Of a stretch of DNA of 64,000 nt, positions 18,475 to 27,708 are shown one piece after another. Made by a program: the position numbers and the translations under genes. Position 1 is the first letter of the stretch. Every line of letters starts with the position of its first letter. The notes under the pieces were generated by a model, which saw only the letters and a program-made list of their open reading frames with translations, had not been told where the DNA came from and did no database searches. Source of the stretch: Anaerofustis stercorihominis (GTDB taxonomy: Bacteria; Bacillota; Clostridia; Eubacteriales; Anaerofustaceae); the NCBI RefSeq assembly GCF_005844425.1, contig NZ_SPHL01000005.1, forward strand, positions 1 to 64,000. The letters are read 5' to 3'.

Positions 18475-19519
18475 AATATAGTGTTTCATTGTTTTTTATT
18501 AAATTTGGACATTTATTATCGCCACCGTTAAGTTTACATTTAGGTTTACAATGATAACAATAATTTATAGGAATATTATTTTTAGCTTTATATGCCCACT
18601 GATAATCAGATAATAACTCTCTTCCTATCGCTGTAAAGTCACAATATTCTTCTTCTAAAAGTTTTTCCGCTCTTTCAGGTGTTGAGATTCTATTAACGGC
18701 TATTACAGGAATGTTTACATTTTCTTTTATTATTTTTGCACTTGTAACTACTTCATTAAATTCATGTTCTTTATCCTCTAAAGATGAAGATGCATCAAAG
18801 GCAGAAGAAATATCAAGAACGTCTACCCCTGCCATCTCAAGCATTTTAGCACCCTTTTTTACATCTTCTATATCATCCATATTAACTCCAAGTCTGTAAT
18901 AAATAGGATAATCCTCTCCTACAGCTTCTCTTACGGCTCTTACAACTTCTAAAGGAAATCTATATCTATCTTCTATATTATCAAACCCATATTCATCATT
19001 TCGTTTATTATATTTTTTTAAAGTAAATTCACAAAGTAAGTATCCGTGAGCTCCATGAATTTCAACAGCTTTAAAACCTGCTTTTTTTGCTCTTAAAGCA
19101 GCATTTTTAAAATCATCAATTGATTTTTCAATATCTTCTTTTGTCATTTCTCTTCCAAAACCATCAATTACACTGGGACCATAAGGACATTCACTTAACT
19201 TTGCTTTTAGTCCTGCATTATGAAGCTGTATAACACTGAAAGCTCCATTAGAATTTAAGGCTGCTGCAAGTTTAGAAAGATCATCTATAAACTTATCATC
19301 CCAAACACCTATTTGATTCCAAGCTTTTTGACTCCCATCAACGCCGCTTGCTTCAACAATGATTGTGCCTACTTCTTTCTTTGCTCTTTTTTCATAATAA
19401 CTTATATGTTTTTCATCTATAAAACCATCTTCCCTAACCAAAGAAAAAGTAACCATAGGTGGCATAACAACTCTATTTTTTATTAGGTTACCTTTTAGCA
19501 AATAACTATCAAACAACAT
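18473..19519 (-). CDS. NADH:flavin oxidoreductase (OYE family), single-domain with C-terminal Cys cluster
   Basis: A 348-aa TIM barrel of the old-yellow-enzyme group: NRVVMPPMVT near the N-terminus, QLHNAG, the active-site stretch FKAVEIHGAHGYLLCEF, and a phosphate loop AIGREL. The C-terminus carries CYHCKPKC and then a further Cys before PNL, resembling the 4Fe-4S ligands of 2,4-dienoyl-CoA and 2-enoate reductases. The FAD/NAD domain that follows in those enzymes is absent. ATG 19519 is chosen because GGAGG lies 8 nt upstream. The substrate is unknown. Confidence 0.82.
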   Translation of the reverse strand: MLFDSYLLKGNLIKNRVVMPPMVTFSLVREDGFIDEKHISYYEKRAKKEVGTIIVEASGVDGSQKAWNQIGVWDDKFIDDLSKLAAALNSNGAFSVIQLHNAGLKAKLSECPYGPSVIDGFGREMTKEDIEKSIDDFKNAALRAKKAGFKAVEIHGAHGYLLCEFTLKKYNKRNDEYGFDNIEDRYRFPLEVVRAVREAVGEDYPIYYRLGVNMDDIEDVKKGAKMLEMAGVDVLDISSAFDASSSLEDKEHEFNEVVTSAKIIKENVNIPVIAVNRISTPERAEKLLEEEYCDFTAIGRELLSDYQWAYKAKNNIPINYCYHCKPKCKLNGGDNKCPNLIKNNETLY

Positions 19520-19602
19520 ACTACACACCTCCAATTTATATCATTATACCACTATACATATAATATTTTTTAATTATTAAATCAAATGTAGTAAATCAAA
19601 AT

Positions 19603-19630
19603 AAAAAAAGCCATTTAAAATGGCTTTTTT
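19603..19630 (-). terminator. Terminator after rpoD
   Basis: A GCCATTT/AAATGGC-type stem with A-run and T-run on either side, just after the rpoD stop. Confidence 0.8.
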
Positions 19631-20815
19631 CTATAAGAAATCTCTTAATTTTTTACTTCTGGTTGGGTGTCTTAATTTTCTAAGAGCTTTTGCTTCAATT
19701 TGTCTTATTCTTTCTCTTGTTACGCAGAATATATCCCCTACTTCTTCAAGAGTTCTTGGTCTTCCATCTTCTAAACCAAATCTTAAAATAAGAACTTTTG
19801 CTTCTCTATCTGTTAAAGTTTTTAATACTTCAAAAAGTTGAGATCTAAGAAGCATATAACTTGCAGCTTCTTCAGGAGCAACTGCATCATCATCAGGAAT
19901 AAAATCACCTAAATGAGAATCTTCTTCTTCACCTATAGGTGTTTCTAAAGATACCGGATCTTGTGATATCTTCATAATATCTCTGACTTTTTCTTCCGGT
20001 AGTCCCATTTCTTTAGCTATTTCTGCAGCATTTGGATCTCTTCCCAAATCTTGAATAAGCATTCTTTGAACTCTTTTTAATTTATTTATAGTTTCAACCA
20101 TATGAACAGGTATTCTAATTGTTCTTGCTTGGTCTGCAATAGCTCTTGTTATAGCTTGTCTAATCCACCATGTAGCATATGTAGAAAACTTAAATCCTTT
20201 TGTGTAATCAAATTTTTCAACAGCTTTTAAAAGCCCCAAATTACCTTCTTGAATTAAATCAAGGAAAGACATACCTCTGTTAACATATCTTTTTGCAATA
20301 CTTACAACAAGTCTTAAATTGGCTTCACACAATTTTTTTCTTGCTTCAACATCGCCATTTTCTATTCTTTTTGCAAGTTCCATTTCTTCTTCGGCATGCA
20401 ATAAATCAACTTTACCGATTTCTTTTAGATACATTCTAACAGGGTCATTTATATGTACAGAAGGCTCATATCCTTTTATATCTGTCTTTTTTATATCTAT
20501 ATCATCATCTTTTAAATCATCATCCAAAAGCTCATCAACATCTTTATCAATATCATCATCTTGAAGAACAATTCCTTCTTTAAAGAAAAATTCTAAAATT
20601 TGGTCTATTTCATCACTGCTTAGATTTAAATCTGTAAAATGTTGATTCATTTCACTTTGATTTACTACACTTTCTTTTTTTGCCCATTCTTTTATATCAT
20701 CAATAGATTTTAACTTTTTAACCTCTTTTCTAACTGCGTCTTTTTTAGATGTCTTCTTTTTTGAATTTTTACCCACTACTTCAATAGTAACATTACTTGT
20801 ATTTTCTTGACTCAT
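19631..20815 (-). CDS. rpoD: RNA polymerase primary sigma factor (RpoD/SigA)
   Basis: A 394-aa group 1 sigma factor. It has an acidic region 1.1-like N-terminus (about 1-100), [16 protein letters not shown] (region 1.2), region 2 [23 protein letters not shown] and [13 protein letters not shown], region 3, and region 4 [20 protein letters not shown]. It overlaps the dnaG end by one base. The promoters in this window are of the TTGACA/TATAAT type it reads. Confidence 0.97.
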   Translation of the reverse strand: MSQENTSNVTIEVVGKNSKKKTSKKDAVRKEVKKLKSIDDIKEWAKKESVVNQSEMNQHFTDLNLSSDEIDQILEFFFKEGIVLQDDDIDKDVDELLDDDLKDDDIDIKKTDIKGYEPSVHINDPVRMYLKEIGKVDLLHAEEEMELAKRIENGDVEARKKLCEANLRLVVSIAKRYVNRGMSFLDLIQEGNLGLLKAVEKFDYTKGFKFSTYATWWIRQAITRAIADQARTIRIPVHMVETINKLKRVQRMLIQDLGRDPNAAEIAKEMGLPEEKVRDIMKISQDPVSLETPIGEEEDSHLGDFIPDDDAVAPEEAASYMLLRSQLFEVLKTLTDREAKVLILRFGLEDGRPRTLEEVGDIFCVTRERIRQIEAKALRKLRHPTRSKKLRDFL

Positions 20816-22632
20816 TATATTAGAGTACCTCCATTTTTTGCTTTTAAAAGATCAGATTTTAATTTATAAAATTCGGCTATCAAAACATCTAACATTTCTT
20901 TATCTTCAGAATCCTGAATATCTTTAATTGCATTTTTAACATTCATAATTTTTCTGTTAATATTATTTATTATGAGTGTTTGTCTCGCTTTTATTACATC
21001 ATCCCAAGTTATATTTTGATCTAAAGACACGATTCTTGACATGGTTGTAGCCAATTTATCATTATAATCAAACAACTCTATAAAGTCAACCTTTTTTGCA
21101 TTATTTATACAAAAAACAATTTTTTCATATATTTTTTTATAATCATCTCCCACAAATACATTTTCATCAATATTAATATCTTTTATTTTATCAATATCTA
21201 AAGCATTTTCTACCATATATCTTAAAATAATTTCTTGTGCATTTATAATCTTTTTCATTATTTGGTTTTTTTTGTTTGCAGTTTCATTTTTATTTTTTCC
21301 AATTAAATGATTAGGTGTTATATAACTATTTGTATTTACTTCACTTTCAATAGTTGAAATTTCGGCCCCTGTCTTGTGATGTAAATATTTTATATAGAAT
21401 TCTTTTCTTACATTATCATCAACTTTACCTATAATAACGCATGCTTTTTTAATAAAATCAACCTTTTCCCAATTATCAAGTAAGTTATGATTTTTTTCTA
21501 ATAATTTTATTCTAAATTCAATACTGTCAATTCCATTTTCCACCAAATTATTAAACTTCTCTATGCTATTATTTAGAATATAACTATCAGGATCATCACC
21601 CTCAGGGAGTCTTACAACCTTAGGATAAATATTTGCACTTTCAAGTATTTCACAAGCTTTAATTGTTGCATTTAATCCTGCCGTATCAGAATCGTACATA
21701 ACAACAACATTTTTTGTATATCTATTTATTAACTTTGCATGATTTATATTAAACGCTGTTCCAAGTGTGGCTACAGAATTGTTTATTCCATTATTTACAA
21801 GAGAAATAACATCCATATACCCCTCTACCAAAATAAGAGGTTTTTGAGGAAGTTCTTTTCTTGCATTATTTAAATTATATAATGTGGAGTTCTTCTTAAA
21901 TACAATGGTTTCAGGTGAATTTAAGTATTTGGGAGCATTTTTTACATCTTTATATATTCTTCCCCCAAAAGCTATAAGTTTTCCATTTACATCTTGAATA
22001 GGAAACATTATTCTATCTCTAAAATAATCATAAACTCCCCCATCTTCTTTAGTTCTTACAAGCCCAGCTTTTATTAGAACATTAACAGAATATTTTTTTT
22101 CTTTTACCAAATAATTATATAACCCGTCAAAACTATTCAAAGAATATCCAAGTCCAAATTTTTTTATGGTCTCTTTACTAAGCCCTCTATTTAATAAATA
22201 ATTTAATGTAACTTTATTATGAATTAAATTTTTATAAAAATAATTTGCAGTATCTTTTATACAATTGTAAAGTTCCTGTTTTTGATTATAGCTTATGGAA
22301 TTTTCACTGCTTCTTGTATAATTGCCGTTTTCTTCATATTGAACATTTACACCTTCCAAATCGGCTAACATTTCAACTGCAGAAGAGAAATCCAGCTTAT
22401 TAATTTCCATCAAGAAATCCAGTACATCTCCGTTTGCACCACACCCAAAGCAGTGATATCTATTCATATCCGGAGTAACTATAAAAGAAGGAGTCTTTTC
22501 CGTATGGAATGGACACCTTGCCTTATATCTGTTTCCGCTTCTGGTAAGAGGAACGTACTGATTTATTATACCTACAATATCTGCATCATCAACTAATCTT
22601 CTAATAAAATCTTTTTTAAAATATCCTTTCAT
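20815..22632 (-). CDS. dnaG: DNA primase
   Basis: A 605-aa primase that makes replication primers. It has a CHC2 zinc finger ([11 protein letters not shown]...YHCFGCG, about residues 35-65), the catalytic core with [11 protein letters not shown] and TOPRIM acids in YDSDTAG, and a helical C-terminal helicase-binding region. The start is ATG 22632, 4 nt after AAGGAG; a TTG 21 nt upstream overlaps dgt and lacks an SD. Confidence 0.96.
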   Translation of the reverse strand: MKGYFKKDFIRRLVDDADIVGIINQYVPLTRSGNRYKARCPFHTEKTPSFIVTPDMNRYHCFGCGANGDVLDFLMEINKLDFSSAVEMLADLEGVNVQYEENGNYTRSSENSISYNQKQELYNCIKDTANYFYKNLIHNKVTLNYLLNRGLSKETIKKFGLGYSLNSFDGLYNYLVKEKKYSVNVLIKAGLVRTKEDGGVYDYFRDRIMFPIQDVNGKLIAFGGRIYKDVKNAPKYLNSPETIVFKKNSTLYNLNNARKELPQKPLILVEGYMDVISLVNNGINNSVATLGTAFNINHAKLINRYTKNVVVMYDSDTAGLNATIKACEILESANIYPKVVRLPEGDDPDSYILNNSIEKFNNLVENGIDSIEFRIKLLEKNHNLLDNWEKVDFIKKACVIIGKVDDNVRKEFYIKYLHHKTGAEISTIESEVNTNSYITPNHLIGKNKNETANKKNQIMKKIINAQEIILRYMVENALDIDKIKDINIDENVFVGDDYKKIYEKIVFCINNAKKVDFIELFDYNDKLATTMSRIVSLDQNITWDDVIKARQTLIINNINRKIMNVKNAIKDIQDSEDKEMLDVLIAEFYKLKSDLLKAKNGGTLI

Positions 22633-22640
22633 AAAACTCC

Positions 22641-23645
22641 TTACATTCCCCAATAAGCATTTGGAATAAATAACTCTTTATACATATTAATTGCATATAT
22701 ATCAGACATACAAGCTACATAATCGCAAACAACTCTGTCTAAATTATCACAATTAACTCTTACATAAAATTCTTCTAACATTTTATCAGGATGCTTCATA
22801 AAATACTCATAAAGTCTTTTTACTATGGTTTTACCTTTATCGCCCTCTTCCATAGCTCTTTTAGAATGATATACATTTTTAAATAAGAAACTTCTAAGTC
22901 CCATAGTTGCTTCAAATATCTCATCGCTCATTTTTATTTTATTTTTATCATAGCTGTTCTTAATAATATCCAAAATCATTGTGTTTATTCTTTTGGAGTT
23001 TGTTTCTCCCAAAATATCAGTATATTCTTTTGGAATATCTGAAGGTTTTAAGACACCAAAACGGATTGCATCATCAATATCATGATTGATATATGCAATT
23101 TTATCGGAAAAGAAAACTATTTCACCTTCTAATGTACTAGGCTTAAAACCATGACAATGATTCTTTATTCCGTCAATAACTTCGTAAGTAAGATTAAGTC
23201 CTTTCCCATCTGATTCAATTTCTTCAACTACTCTTACACTTTGTAAATTATGTTTAAATTCAAAGGGGCAAATCTCATTTAAAATCTGTTCCCCGCTATG
23301 ACCAAAAGGAGTATGTCCCAAATCATGACCAAGTGCAATTGCTTCAGTTAAATCTTCATTTAAACAAAGAGCTCTTGCAATACTTCTTGATATTTGAGAT
23401 ACCTCAAGAGTATGAGTTAGCCTTGTTCTGTTATGATCTGTTTCAGGTGAAATAAACACCTGAGTTTTATGCTTTAACCTTCTAAAAGATTTTGAATGAA
23501 TTATTCTGTCTCTATCTCTTTCAAAATCTGTCCTTATCTCACATGGTGTTATTTCTTTTTTTCTTCCTTTTGTATTTACAACTTTAAAAGCATATTTATT
23601 TAATCTTTTTAATTCTTCTTGTTCTTTTTGTTTCCTTATATTCAT
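22641..23645 (-). CDS. dgt: Deoxyguanosinetriphosphate triphosphohydrolase-like (HD domain)
   Basis: A 334-aa HD hydrolase: RRLKHKTQVF, TRLTHTLEVSQISR (H), ALGHDLGHTPFGHSGE (HD). Family members cleave dGTP or other dNTPs to nucleoside and triphosphate. It is first of dgt-dnaG-rpoD, a common Firmicutes arrangement that links dNTP control to replication and transcription. SD AGGAG lies 6 nt before the ATG. Confidence 0.93.
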   Translation of the reverse strand: MNIRKQKEQEELKRLNKYAFKVVNTKGRKKEITPCEIRTDFERDRDRIIHSKSFRRLKHKTQVFISPETDHNRTRLTHTLEVSQISRSIARALCLNEDLTEAIALGHDLGHTPFGHSGEQILNEICPFEFKHNLQSVRVVEEIESDGKGLNLTYEVIDGIKNHCHGFKPSTLEGEIVFFSDKIAYINHDIDDAIRFGVLKPSDIPKEYTDILGETNSKRINTMILDIIKNSYDKNKIKMSDEIFEATMGLRSFLFKNVYHSKRAMEEGDKGKTIVKRLYEYFMKHPDKMLEEFYVRVNCDNLDRVVCDYVACMSDIYAINMYKELFIPNAYWGM

Positions 23646-23675
23646 TATTACTCCTAATATAACAAACTACTTTAT

Positions 23676-23684
23676 ATTATAGCA
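23676..23684 (-). promoter_or_regulatory. Extended -10 promoter of dgt-dnaG-rpoD
   Basis: TGCTATAAT on the minus strand, 31 nt upstream of dgt. It is a perfect extended -10 without a clear -35. Confidence 0.65.
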
Positions 23685-23712
23685 CATATGTTTTATTTTT
23701 TAGTATTGATAA

Positions 23713-24381
23713 TTATTTTAAATAACCATTATTTAATATTTTATTCTTATTTTCGTTTATATATGAAAAATAATTTTTTTCTTTTTCACTCTTTATATTA
23801 TTCAAAAGAAAAACAGATAAAAAAATCAGCAAAACATTCTTACTTCCAAGAAGTAATACATAAATTCCAAGCATTAAAATACCCATATCGATTATTATAC
23901 TTATCAGCTTTATATATTTAAATGAATCTAGCTTATTTAATTTTAAATTCAAAAGCGTAAAAAGACACTTTGAAGCATCCAAAGGTATTGTAGGAATTAA
24001 ATTTATAGAACCTATAAGAATATTATAGAAAATAAAAAAATCATAAGAAGGTATATACAAATAATAAGATGAAAAGACAATTATACCTGCAAAAATAAAA
24101 TTTGACATCGGACCGGATAAATAAAGACAAAGTGCTTTATCTGCACGTAAGGCATCACAACTATATGAAATTTTTGCACCAAAAGGTAAAAATTTTATGT
24201 TATTTATCTTAACATCAAATACCTTTGCACAAATAAGATGCGATGCCTCATGAATTAAAATAGTAAACAAAAAAATCAAAAAATTTACAAATCCACTTTG
24301 AGAATAAATAATTAAAAGAGCAAATAAACTAAGAGAAGTTAGTGTAAATTTACTCAAAAAAGGCTTAAACTTATCAAACAT
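23713..24381 (-). CDS. spoIVFB: Site-2 protease, SpoIVFB-like (M50)
   Basis: A 222-aa intramembrane zinc protease with about six hydrophobic segments. The zinc site is LIHEASHLICA (HExxH, about residue 44), and the third-ligand motif is INLIPTIPLDASK. In sporulation, SpoIVFB cleaves pro-sigma-K in the outer forespore membrane. No CBS domain is present, although Bacillus SpoIVFB has one; the protein ends in a short cytosolic tail. Pairing with a SpoIVFA-like gene 19 nt upstream supports the call. Confidence 0.8.
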   Translation of the reverse strand: MFDKFKPFLSKFTLTSLSLFALLIIYSQSGFVNFLIFLFTILIHEASHLICAKVFDVKINNIKFLPFGAKISYSCDALRADKALCLYLSGPMSNFIFAGIIVFSSYYLYIPSYDFFIFYNILIGSINLIPTIPLDASKCLFTLLNLKLNKLDSFKYIKLISIIIDMGILMLGIYVLLLGSKNVLLIFLSVFLLNNIKSEKEKNYFSYINENKNKILNNGYLK

Positions 24382-24400
24382 AATACTCCTTTTTCAAAAA

Positions 24401-25144
24401 TTATTTTTCGTTTTCCTTATTATCATCTATATCCATATAAGAAATAGGATCAACAGCAGTATTATCAACCCACACTTCAAAACCTAATATGTCACCACTT
24501 TCTTCACTACCCATAGAGCCTATCAAATCTCCGGTTTTTACATTATCGCCTACTTTTACAAAGGTACTTTTTACACCATCATATACGACCGTAGTATCAT
24601 TTCCAACATCAAATACAACCCTGCTGCCACCGTAAGAACTAGATACAATATTAGAAACTACTCCCCCTATACTTGCAAAAACCTCCTCGCTCTTACTTGT
24701 TTGAATTTCAATTCCCCTTGGCTTTACTGTTGTATTAAAAACAGGGTGAGTTGTATCCTCAAAAGTTGTTATAACTTCTCCATTTACAGGCATTTCCAAT
24801 TTTAAAGTATTTGATGAGCTATTAACACTGCTCTTTTCTCCATTAAAAACACTTGCCGTATTATTTACAAAAGAAACAACTTTATCTTTCGTTTCACCAA
24901 AAGACAAAAATTCACTGTTAAAGACTTCTGAAATCTTTGAAGTTAAAGAAGACGGTAATTTTACATCAAACATGTCCATTGAAACATAAGAAATAGCAAT
25001 AATAACTAAAAATATCATTATATTTAAAAACCTGTCTTTTTTTACTTTTGTATTCTTTTTGCTGTTATATCGACTTTGATTATAATTATAATAATTTTTT
25101 CTTTTTTTATTTGTTTTTGAATTTCTGCTATATTTACTATACAT
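24401..25144 (-). CDS. spoIVFA: Stage IV sporulation protein FA-like, degenerate M23/LytM domain
   Basis: A 247-aa protein with a very basic N-terminal tail (Lys/Asn/Tyr rich, 1-40), one membrane helix (FLNIMIFLVIIAISYVSM), a linker and a LytM-type beta domain from about residue 125. The zinc ligands are lost: PRGIEIQTS stands where HxGxD would be and LGFEVW where HxH would be. It is therefore likely a non-catalytic regulator, as SpoIVFA is for SpoIVFB. SD AGAGGTG precedes the ATG. Confidence 0.75.
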   Translation of the reverse strand: MYSKYSRNSKTNKKRKNYYNYNQSRYNSKKNTKVKKDRFLNIMIFLVIIAISYVSMDMFDVKLPSSLTSKISEVFNSEFLSFGETKDKVVSFVNNTASVFNGEKSSVNSSSNTLKLEMPVNGEVITTFEDTTHPVFNTTVKPRGIEIQTSKSEEVFASIGGVVSNIVSSSYGGSRVVFDVGNDTTVVYDGVKSTFVKVGDNVKTGDLIGSMGSEESGDILGFEVWVDNTAVDPISYMDIDDNKENEK

Positions 25145-25213
25145 AATAACACCTCTTATATTTATCTCACTTAAGTATATTAATCAAAGTAAAAATTATT
25201 CATAATATTTAAC

Positions 25214-25242
25214 TTGAAAAGAAAAAAAGATTTGTATATAAT
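25214..25242 (+). promoter_or_regulatory. Promoter of tRNA-Leu
   Basis: TTGAAA (25214-25219), 17 nt, TATAAT (25237-25242); transcription would begin about 7 nt before the mature tRNA. Confidence 0.8.
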
Positions 25243-25255
25243 GTATAAGAATAAT

Positions 25256-25341
25256 GCGAGTGTGCTGGAATAGGCAGACAGGCACGGTTGAGGGCCGTGT
25301 GTCCCAAGGACGTATGGGTTCAAGTCCCATCACTCGCACCA
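25256..25341 (+). tRNA. tRNA-Leu (anticodon GAG)
   Basis: Acceptor arms GCGAGTG/CACTCGC pair fully, followed by discriminator A and an encoded CCA. The anticodon stem CACGG/CCGTG encloses TTGAGGG, anticodon GAG. A long variable arm (GTCC/GGAC) and T-arm ATGGG-TTCAAGT-CCCAT fit a class II tRNA-Leu. Its last 15 nt are the attL core of the prophage; integration keeps the tRNA intact. Confidence 0.95.
25327..25341 (+). repeat. attL core within tRNA-Leu
   Basis: CCATCACTCGCACCA, identical to 58725-58739 beyond the integrase gene. It is the 3' end of the tRNA. Confidence 0.92.
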
Positions 25342-25433
25342 GTTTTTTAAATTTGTAGAAATACAAAAACCACGTAAACACGCATAAATAAAGGGTTTTA
25401 CAGAATAATAATATTTGTACAAATATTAAAAAT

Positions 25434-25479
25434 ATGCGGTCAAATATAAAAAAGTGCGGTCAAAAGTGCGGTCAAATAT
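25434..25479 (+). repeat. TGCGGTCAAA repeats inside attL (putative integrase arm sites)
   Basis: Three direct copies of TGCGGTCAAA at about 25435, 25455 and 25467. A 21-nt stretch of this cluster (25452-25472) is identical to 58631-58651 at the other end. Confidence 0.75.
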
Positions 25480-25483
25480 AAAC

Positions 25484-25511
25484 AAAAAATAAGGGGCTTT
25501 AAGCCCCTTTT
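25484..25511 (-). terminator. Terminator of the lysis/late operon
   Basis: AAGGGGC/GCCCCTT stem with T-run on the minus strand, 4 nt beyond the holin stop. Confidence 0.85.
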
Positions 25512-25515
25512 GTTA

Positions 25516-25782
25516 TTATTTAATTTTTTCATCTGTTAAAAGATTCTCTCTATACTTATCAGCCTCAATAGCTTCTTTTGTAAAAGAGTTGTTTTTCCAA
25601 AATGCAAGAACAGCCGAAACAATTGTAGTTACTCCAGTTACAACTGTGTAAATTGTGTTTTCATCAATATTTAACTCAGTAAGTCCAAATATACCACAAG
25701 CTCCATTTATCAAACTTACAAATAAAAAAAGCGTCCTTGTAATAGTACCGCTTGAAACATTTTTTAAATCAATATTTTTCAT
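25516..25782 (-). CDS. Phage holin (SPP1 family)
   Basis: An 88-aa protein with two membrane segments (about residues 15-35 and 45-62) and a charged tail. TRTLFLFVSLINGACGIFG and FWKNNSFTKEAIEADK are hallmarks of SPP1-type holins. It permeabilises the membrane so that the endolysin encoded next to it reaches the wall. It is last gene of the late operon. Confidence 0.88.
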   Translation of the reverse strand: MKNIDLKNVSSGTITRTLFLFVSLINGACGIFGLTELNIDENTIYTVVTGVTTIVSAVLAFWKNNSFTKEAIEADKYRENLLTDEKIK

Positions 25783-25799
25783 TCTGTTACCTCCCTAAA

Positions 25800-26525
25800 T
25801 TATACATTTATATGAACGGCTTCACCCATTCCAGCAGTGCCATAATAACAATATTTAGCTCCGTATTCATAAGCTTTTGCCTTAATTTTAGCCTTATCAA
25901 CTCCGGCAATATAAATATCTGCTGCTTTACCATATTGGTGTTGTGAATTGCTAACACATCCGACTTCTGCATTATGTTTTTTACATCTAAGCCCTGATGT
26001 AATTGTTATTGGCTTGCCAAAATATGCCCTTAATTTTTCTAAAATATCAATAAGCTTTGAACTCATCTCTGCGGGGTAACCATTACAATATTTTCCTCTG
26101 CACTGACATTTAAACTCTGATTTTTTGAAATACTTAACCTTATCCCAATTCACTTTTGAAGATGAAGAACTTGAAGAAGATGTATTCTTCAAAGCCTTAA
26201 TAGTATTACTTCCTGCAATACCGTCCTGAGATAAACCTTTCTTCCTTTGAAATGACTTAATAGCTGAAATTGTAGCCGTTCCAATTATTCCGTCAACACT
26301 AAGTTTATTTCCTTGTTTATTAAGTAAAGTTTGTAAATTTTTAATGTCTTTTATTAAGGCTGAATCTGTCTTACTTCCATAAATTCCGTCTTGTGTCAAT
26401 CCTTTAAACTTTTGATAACTCTTCACAGCTGATTTTGTCTTGCTTCCGACTTTTCCGTCAACACTTCCGGTATAAAATCCATAATAGTATTTTAAATTAG
26501 ATTGATAATTTTTTATGCTTAACAC
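25800..26525 (-). CDS. Endolysin: two peptidoglycan-binding domains plus M15 peptidase
   Basis: A 241-aa protein. Residues 1-52 and 53-110 are PG_binding_1 repeats (VDGKVGSKTKSAVKSYQ; VDGIIGTATISAIKSFQ). A Ser-rich linker (about 113-121) follows, then an M15_3 peptidase with SGLRCKKHN, SQHQYGKAADI (HxxxxxxD zinc ligands) and terminal VHINV. It should cut a peptide bond of peptidoglycan. There is no signal peptide, consistent with holin-dependent release. The start overlaps the previous gene's stop. Confidence 0.9.
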   Translation of the reverse strand: MLSIKNYQSNLKYYYGFYTGSVDGKVGSKTKSAVKSYQKFKGLTQDGIYGSKTDSALIKDIKNLQTLLNKQGNKLSVDGIIGTATISAIKSFQRKKGLSQDGIAGSNTIKALKNTSSSSSSSSKVNWDKVKYFKKSEFKCQCRGKYCNGYPAEMSSKLIDILEKLRAYFGKPITITSGLRCKKHNAEVGCVSNSQHQYGKAADIYIAGVDKAKIKAKAYEYGAKYCYYGTAGMGEAVHINV

Positions 26526-26803
26526 TAATGTCCCTCCTTATTTTCAAGTTTTATTATTCTTAATTCATGTTCATCAAGTATCTTATCTTGTTTTTCGTTA
26601 TATTCCCAAAGTCTTTTTCTCTTCATTGCAAGCTCTTCTCTGTTTTCTTTAAATTCCTCTTTCAATTCTTTTAATACATCATTTAGATGATTCAGAGAAG
26701 ATTCTATCTTGCTTACAGCTCCAGCAAACTTTGTTATGTTGATAATCACCGTTAAAATCAAACCAACAAGTGCAATGATTATTGTAATTTGTCCCTCTGT
26801 CAT
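26525..26803 (-). CDS. Membrane-anchored coiled-coil phage protein
   Basis: A 92-aa protein: one N-terminal membrane helix (ITIIIALVGLILTVIINIT) then a charged coiled coil (about 25-92) ending KLENKEGH. Its place beside endolysin and holin suggests a lysis accessory, similar in layout to BhlA/XhlA-like proteins but with the membrane segment first. The function is unproven. Confidence 0.7.
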   Translation of the reverse strand: MTEGQITIIIALVGLILTVIINITKFAGAVSKIESSLNHLNDVLKELKEEFKENREELAMKRKRLWEYNEKQDKILDEHELRIIKLENKEGH

Positions 26804-26842
26804 CTCATAAAATCACTCCTTCAAATTTTTATTAAAATCACT

Positions 26843-26867
26843 AAAAAAAGGCTTTATGTAAGCCTTT
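26843..26867 (-). terminator. Terminator upstream of the lysis genes
   Basis: Read leftward, AAAGGCTT-ACATA-AAGCCTTT followed by a T-run (complement of A43-46). It ends transcripts that cross the hairpin-rich region and would partly insulate the lysis cassette. Confidence 0.75.
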
Positions 26868-27262
26868 CTAAGGTTTTTTATTTTTAAACCAAAAACCTCT
26901 CTTTTTTTGCTTGTCCAAAAAAAGAGGTAAAAAGGACACTTCTCGGCGAAGTGCCTTACAACGCTTTTCGATACCTGCGTAAAACTCTACACGAGTTTTG
27001 CTGGCAGAAAAGCTACCCCAAGCCCAAATGAATGAAAATATGGTTAAATACTACCCTCTCCAATAATAATTTAGGGCGGTGGTAGCATTCCAGCTCTAAA
27101 AATATGGGTAATATTTTTAGAAAGCTTCGGAATGCGTTATAAGCCTTCACGGCGTTTGAGTGAAAGCCTTTTTCCCATATTTTTGGGCTTTGGCAAAAAT
27201 ATGGTGGGGTTCTTAAGGGGTAACACCCCTTAAATAAGGGTTGTTAAGGGAGAATCCCTTAA
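26868..27262 (-). ncRNA. Hairpin-dense non-coding region (putative structured RNA)
   Basis: About 395 nt without a convincing gene but with at least seven stem-loops: 26895-26928, 26937-26953 (CACTTC/GAAGTG), 26963-27013 (three stacked stems), 27085-27135 (GCATTCC/GGAATGC plus a 10-bp inner stem), 27175-27204 (11 bp), 27213-27233 (TTAAGGGG/CCCCTTAA) and 27244-27262, the last overlapping the upstream stop codon. A terminator follows. It could be a structured phage RNA or a decayed repeat; the transcribed strand is inferred from the operon. Confidence 0.4.
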
Positions 27263-27708
27263 AGTGTTACTTCTTCCCAACCTGTCGGATACGCTGTCGG
27301 TGTCCATACGTTATTATCTATCTTTGAACGATACACCTTTCCGTTTTCTGTACAGCACTCATCTTTCATGTACATACCGCTTGTTCCAAGAGGTGTAACA
27401 TAAGGCTTTGCTTTTAATGGGTCTTTTGTGTGGCATAAGCTCCACTGTGCCCTTAAATTTTCGGGGTGGTCTTTGTAAACTGTACTGTCATAAGGTTGTA
27501 ATAACTGCCATACTTGTCCGTTATCTTTTACTACCTGCCCCTTTGTCCAGTTTAAATACTGATGTAAATTAGGGTTAAAATCTGGAATATCATCTTCCCT
27601 GTCGATTATCGCCGTTCCGTCTAACTCTGGGGCTTTTTCTTGAAACAAGGTTGCTGAATTTAATCCTACCTCTCTCATTTTACTTAGTACATATTCTTTA
27701 GATTCCAT
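27259..27708 (-). CDS. Phage tail-associated protein with chitin-binding-like modules
   Basis: A 149-aa protein. Two segments resemble CBM5/12-type carbohydrate-binding modules: NWTKGQVVKDNGQVWQLLQP...WSLC (about 50-95) and CCTENGKVYRSKIDNNVWTP...GWEEV (about 120-148). It lies after the receptor-binding genes, so it may help the tail contact wall sugars. It overlaps the preceding gene by 11 nt. Confidence 0.6.
   Translation of the reverse strand: MESKEYVLSKMREVGLNSATLFQEKAPELDGTAIIDREDDIPDFNPNLHQYLNWTKGQVVKDNGQVWQLLQPYDSTVYKDHPENLRAQWSLCHTKDPLKAKPYVTPLGTSGMYMKDECCTENGKVYRSKIDNNVWTPTAYPTGWEEVTL

Noticed and set aside
22633..22653. TTG start of dnaG at 22653
   Set aside because: Lies within the dgt end without an SD; ATG 22632 follows AAGGAG.
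25196..25381. Reverse-strand reading frame across tRNA-Leu with a protein-like sequence (VMGLEPIRPWDTRP)
   Set aside because: It is the antisense of the tRNA; this peptide is a known artefact of translating tRNA-Leu/Ser regions.
25434..25479. CRISPR-like array at the repeat cluster
   Set aside because: Repeats are only 10 nt, spacing is irregular and the same cluster marks the other prophage end; they fit integrase sites.
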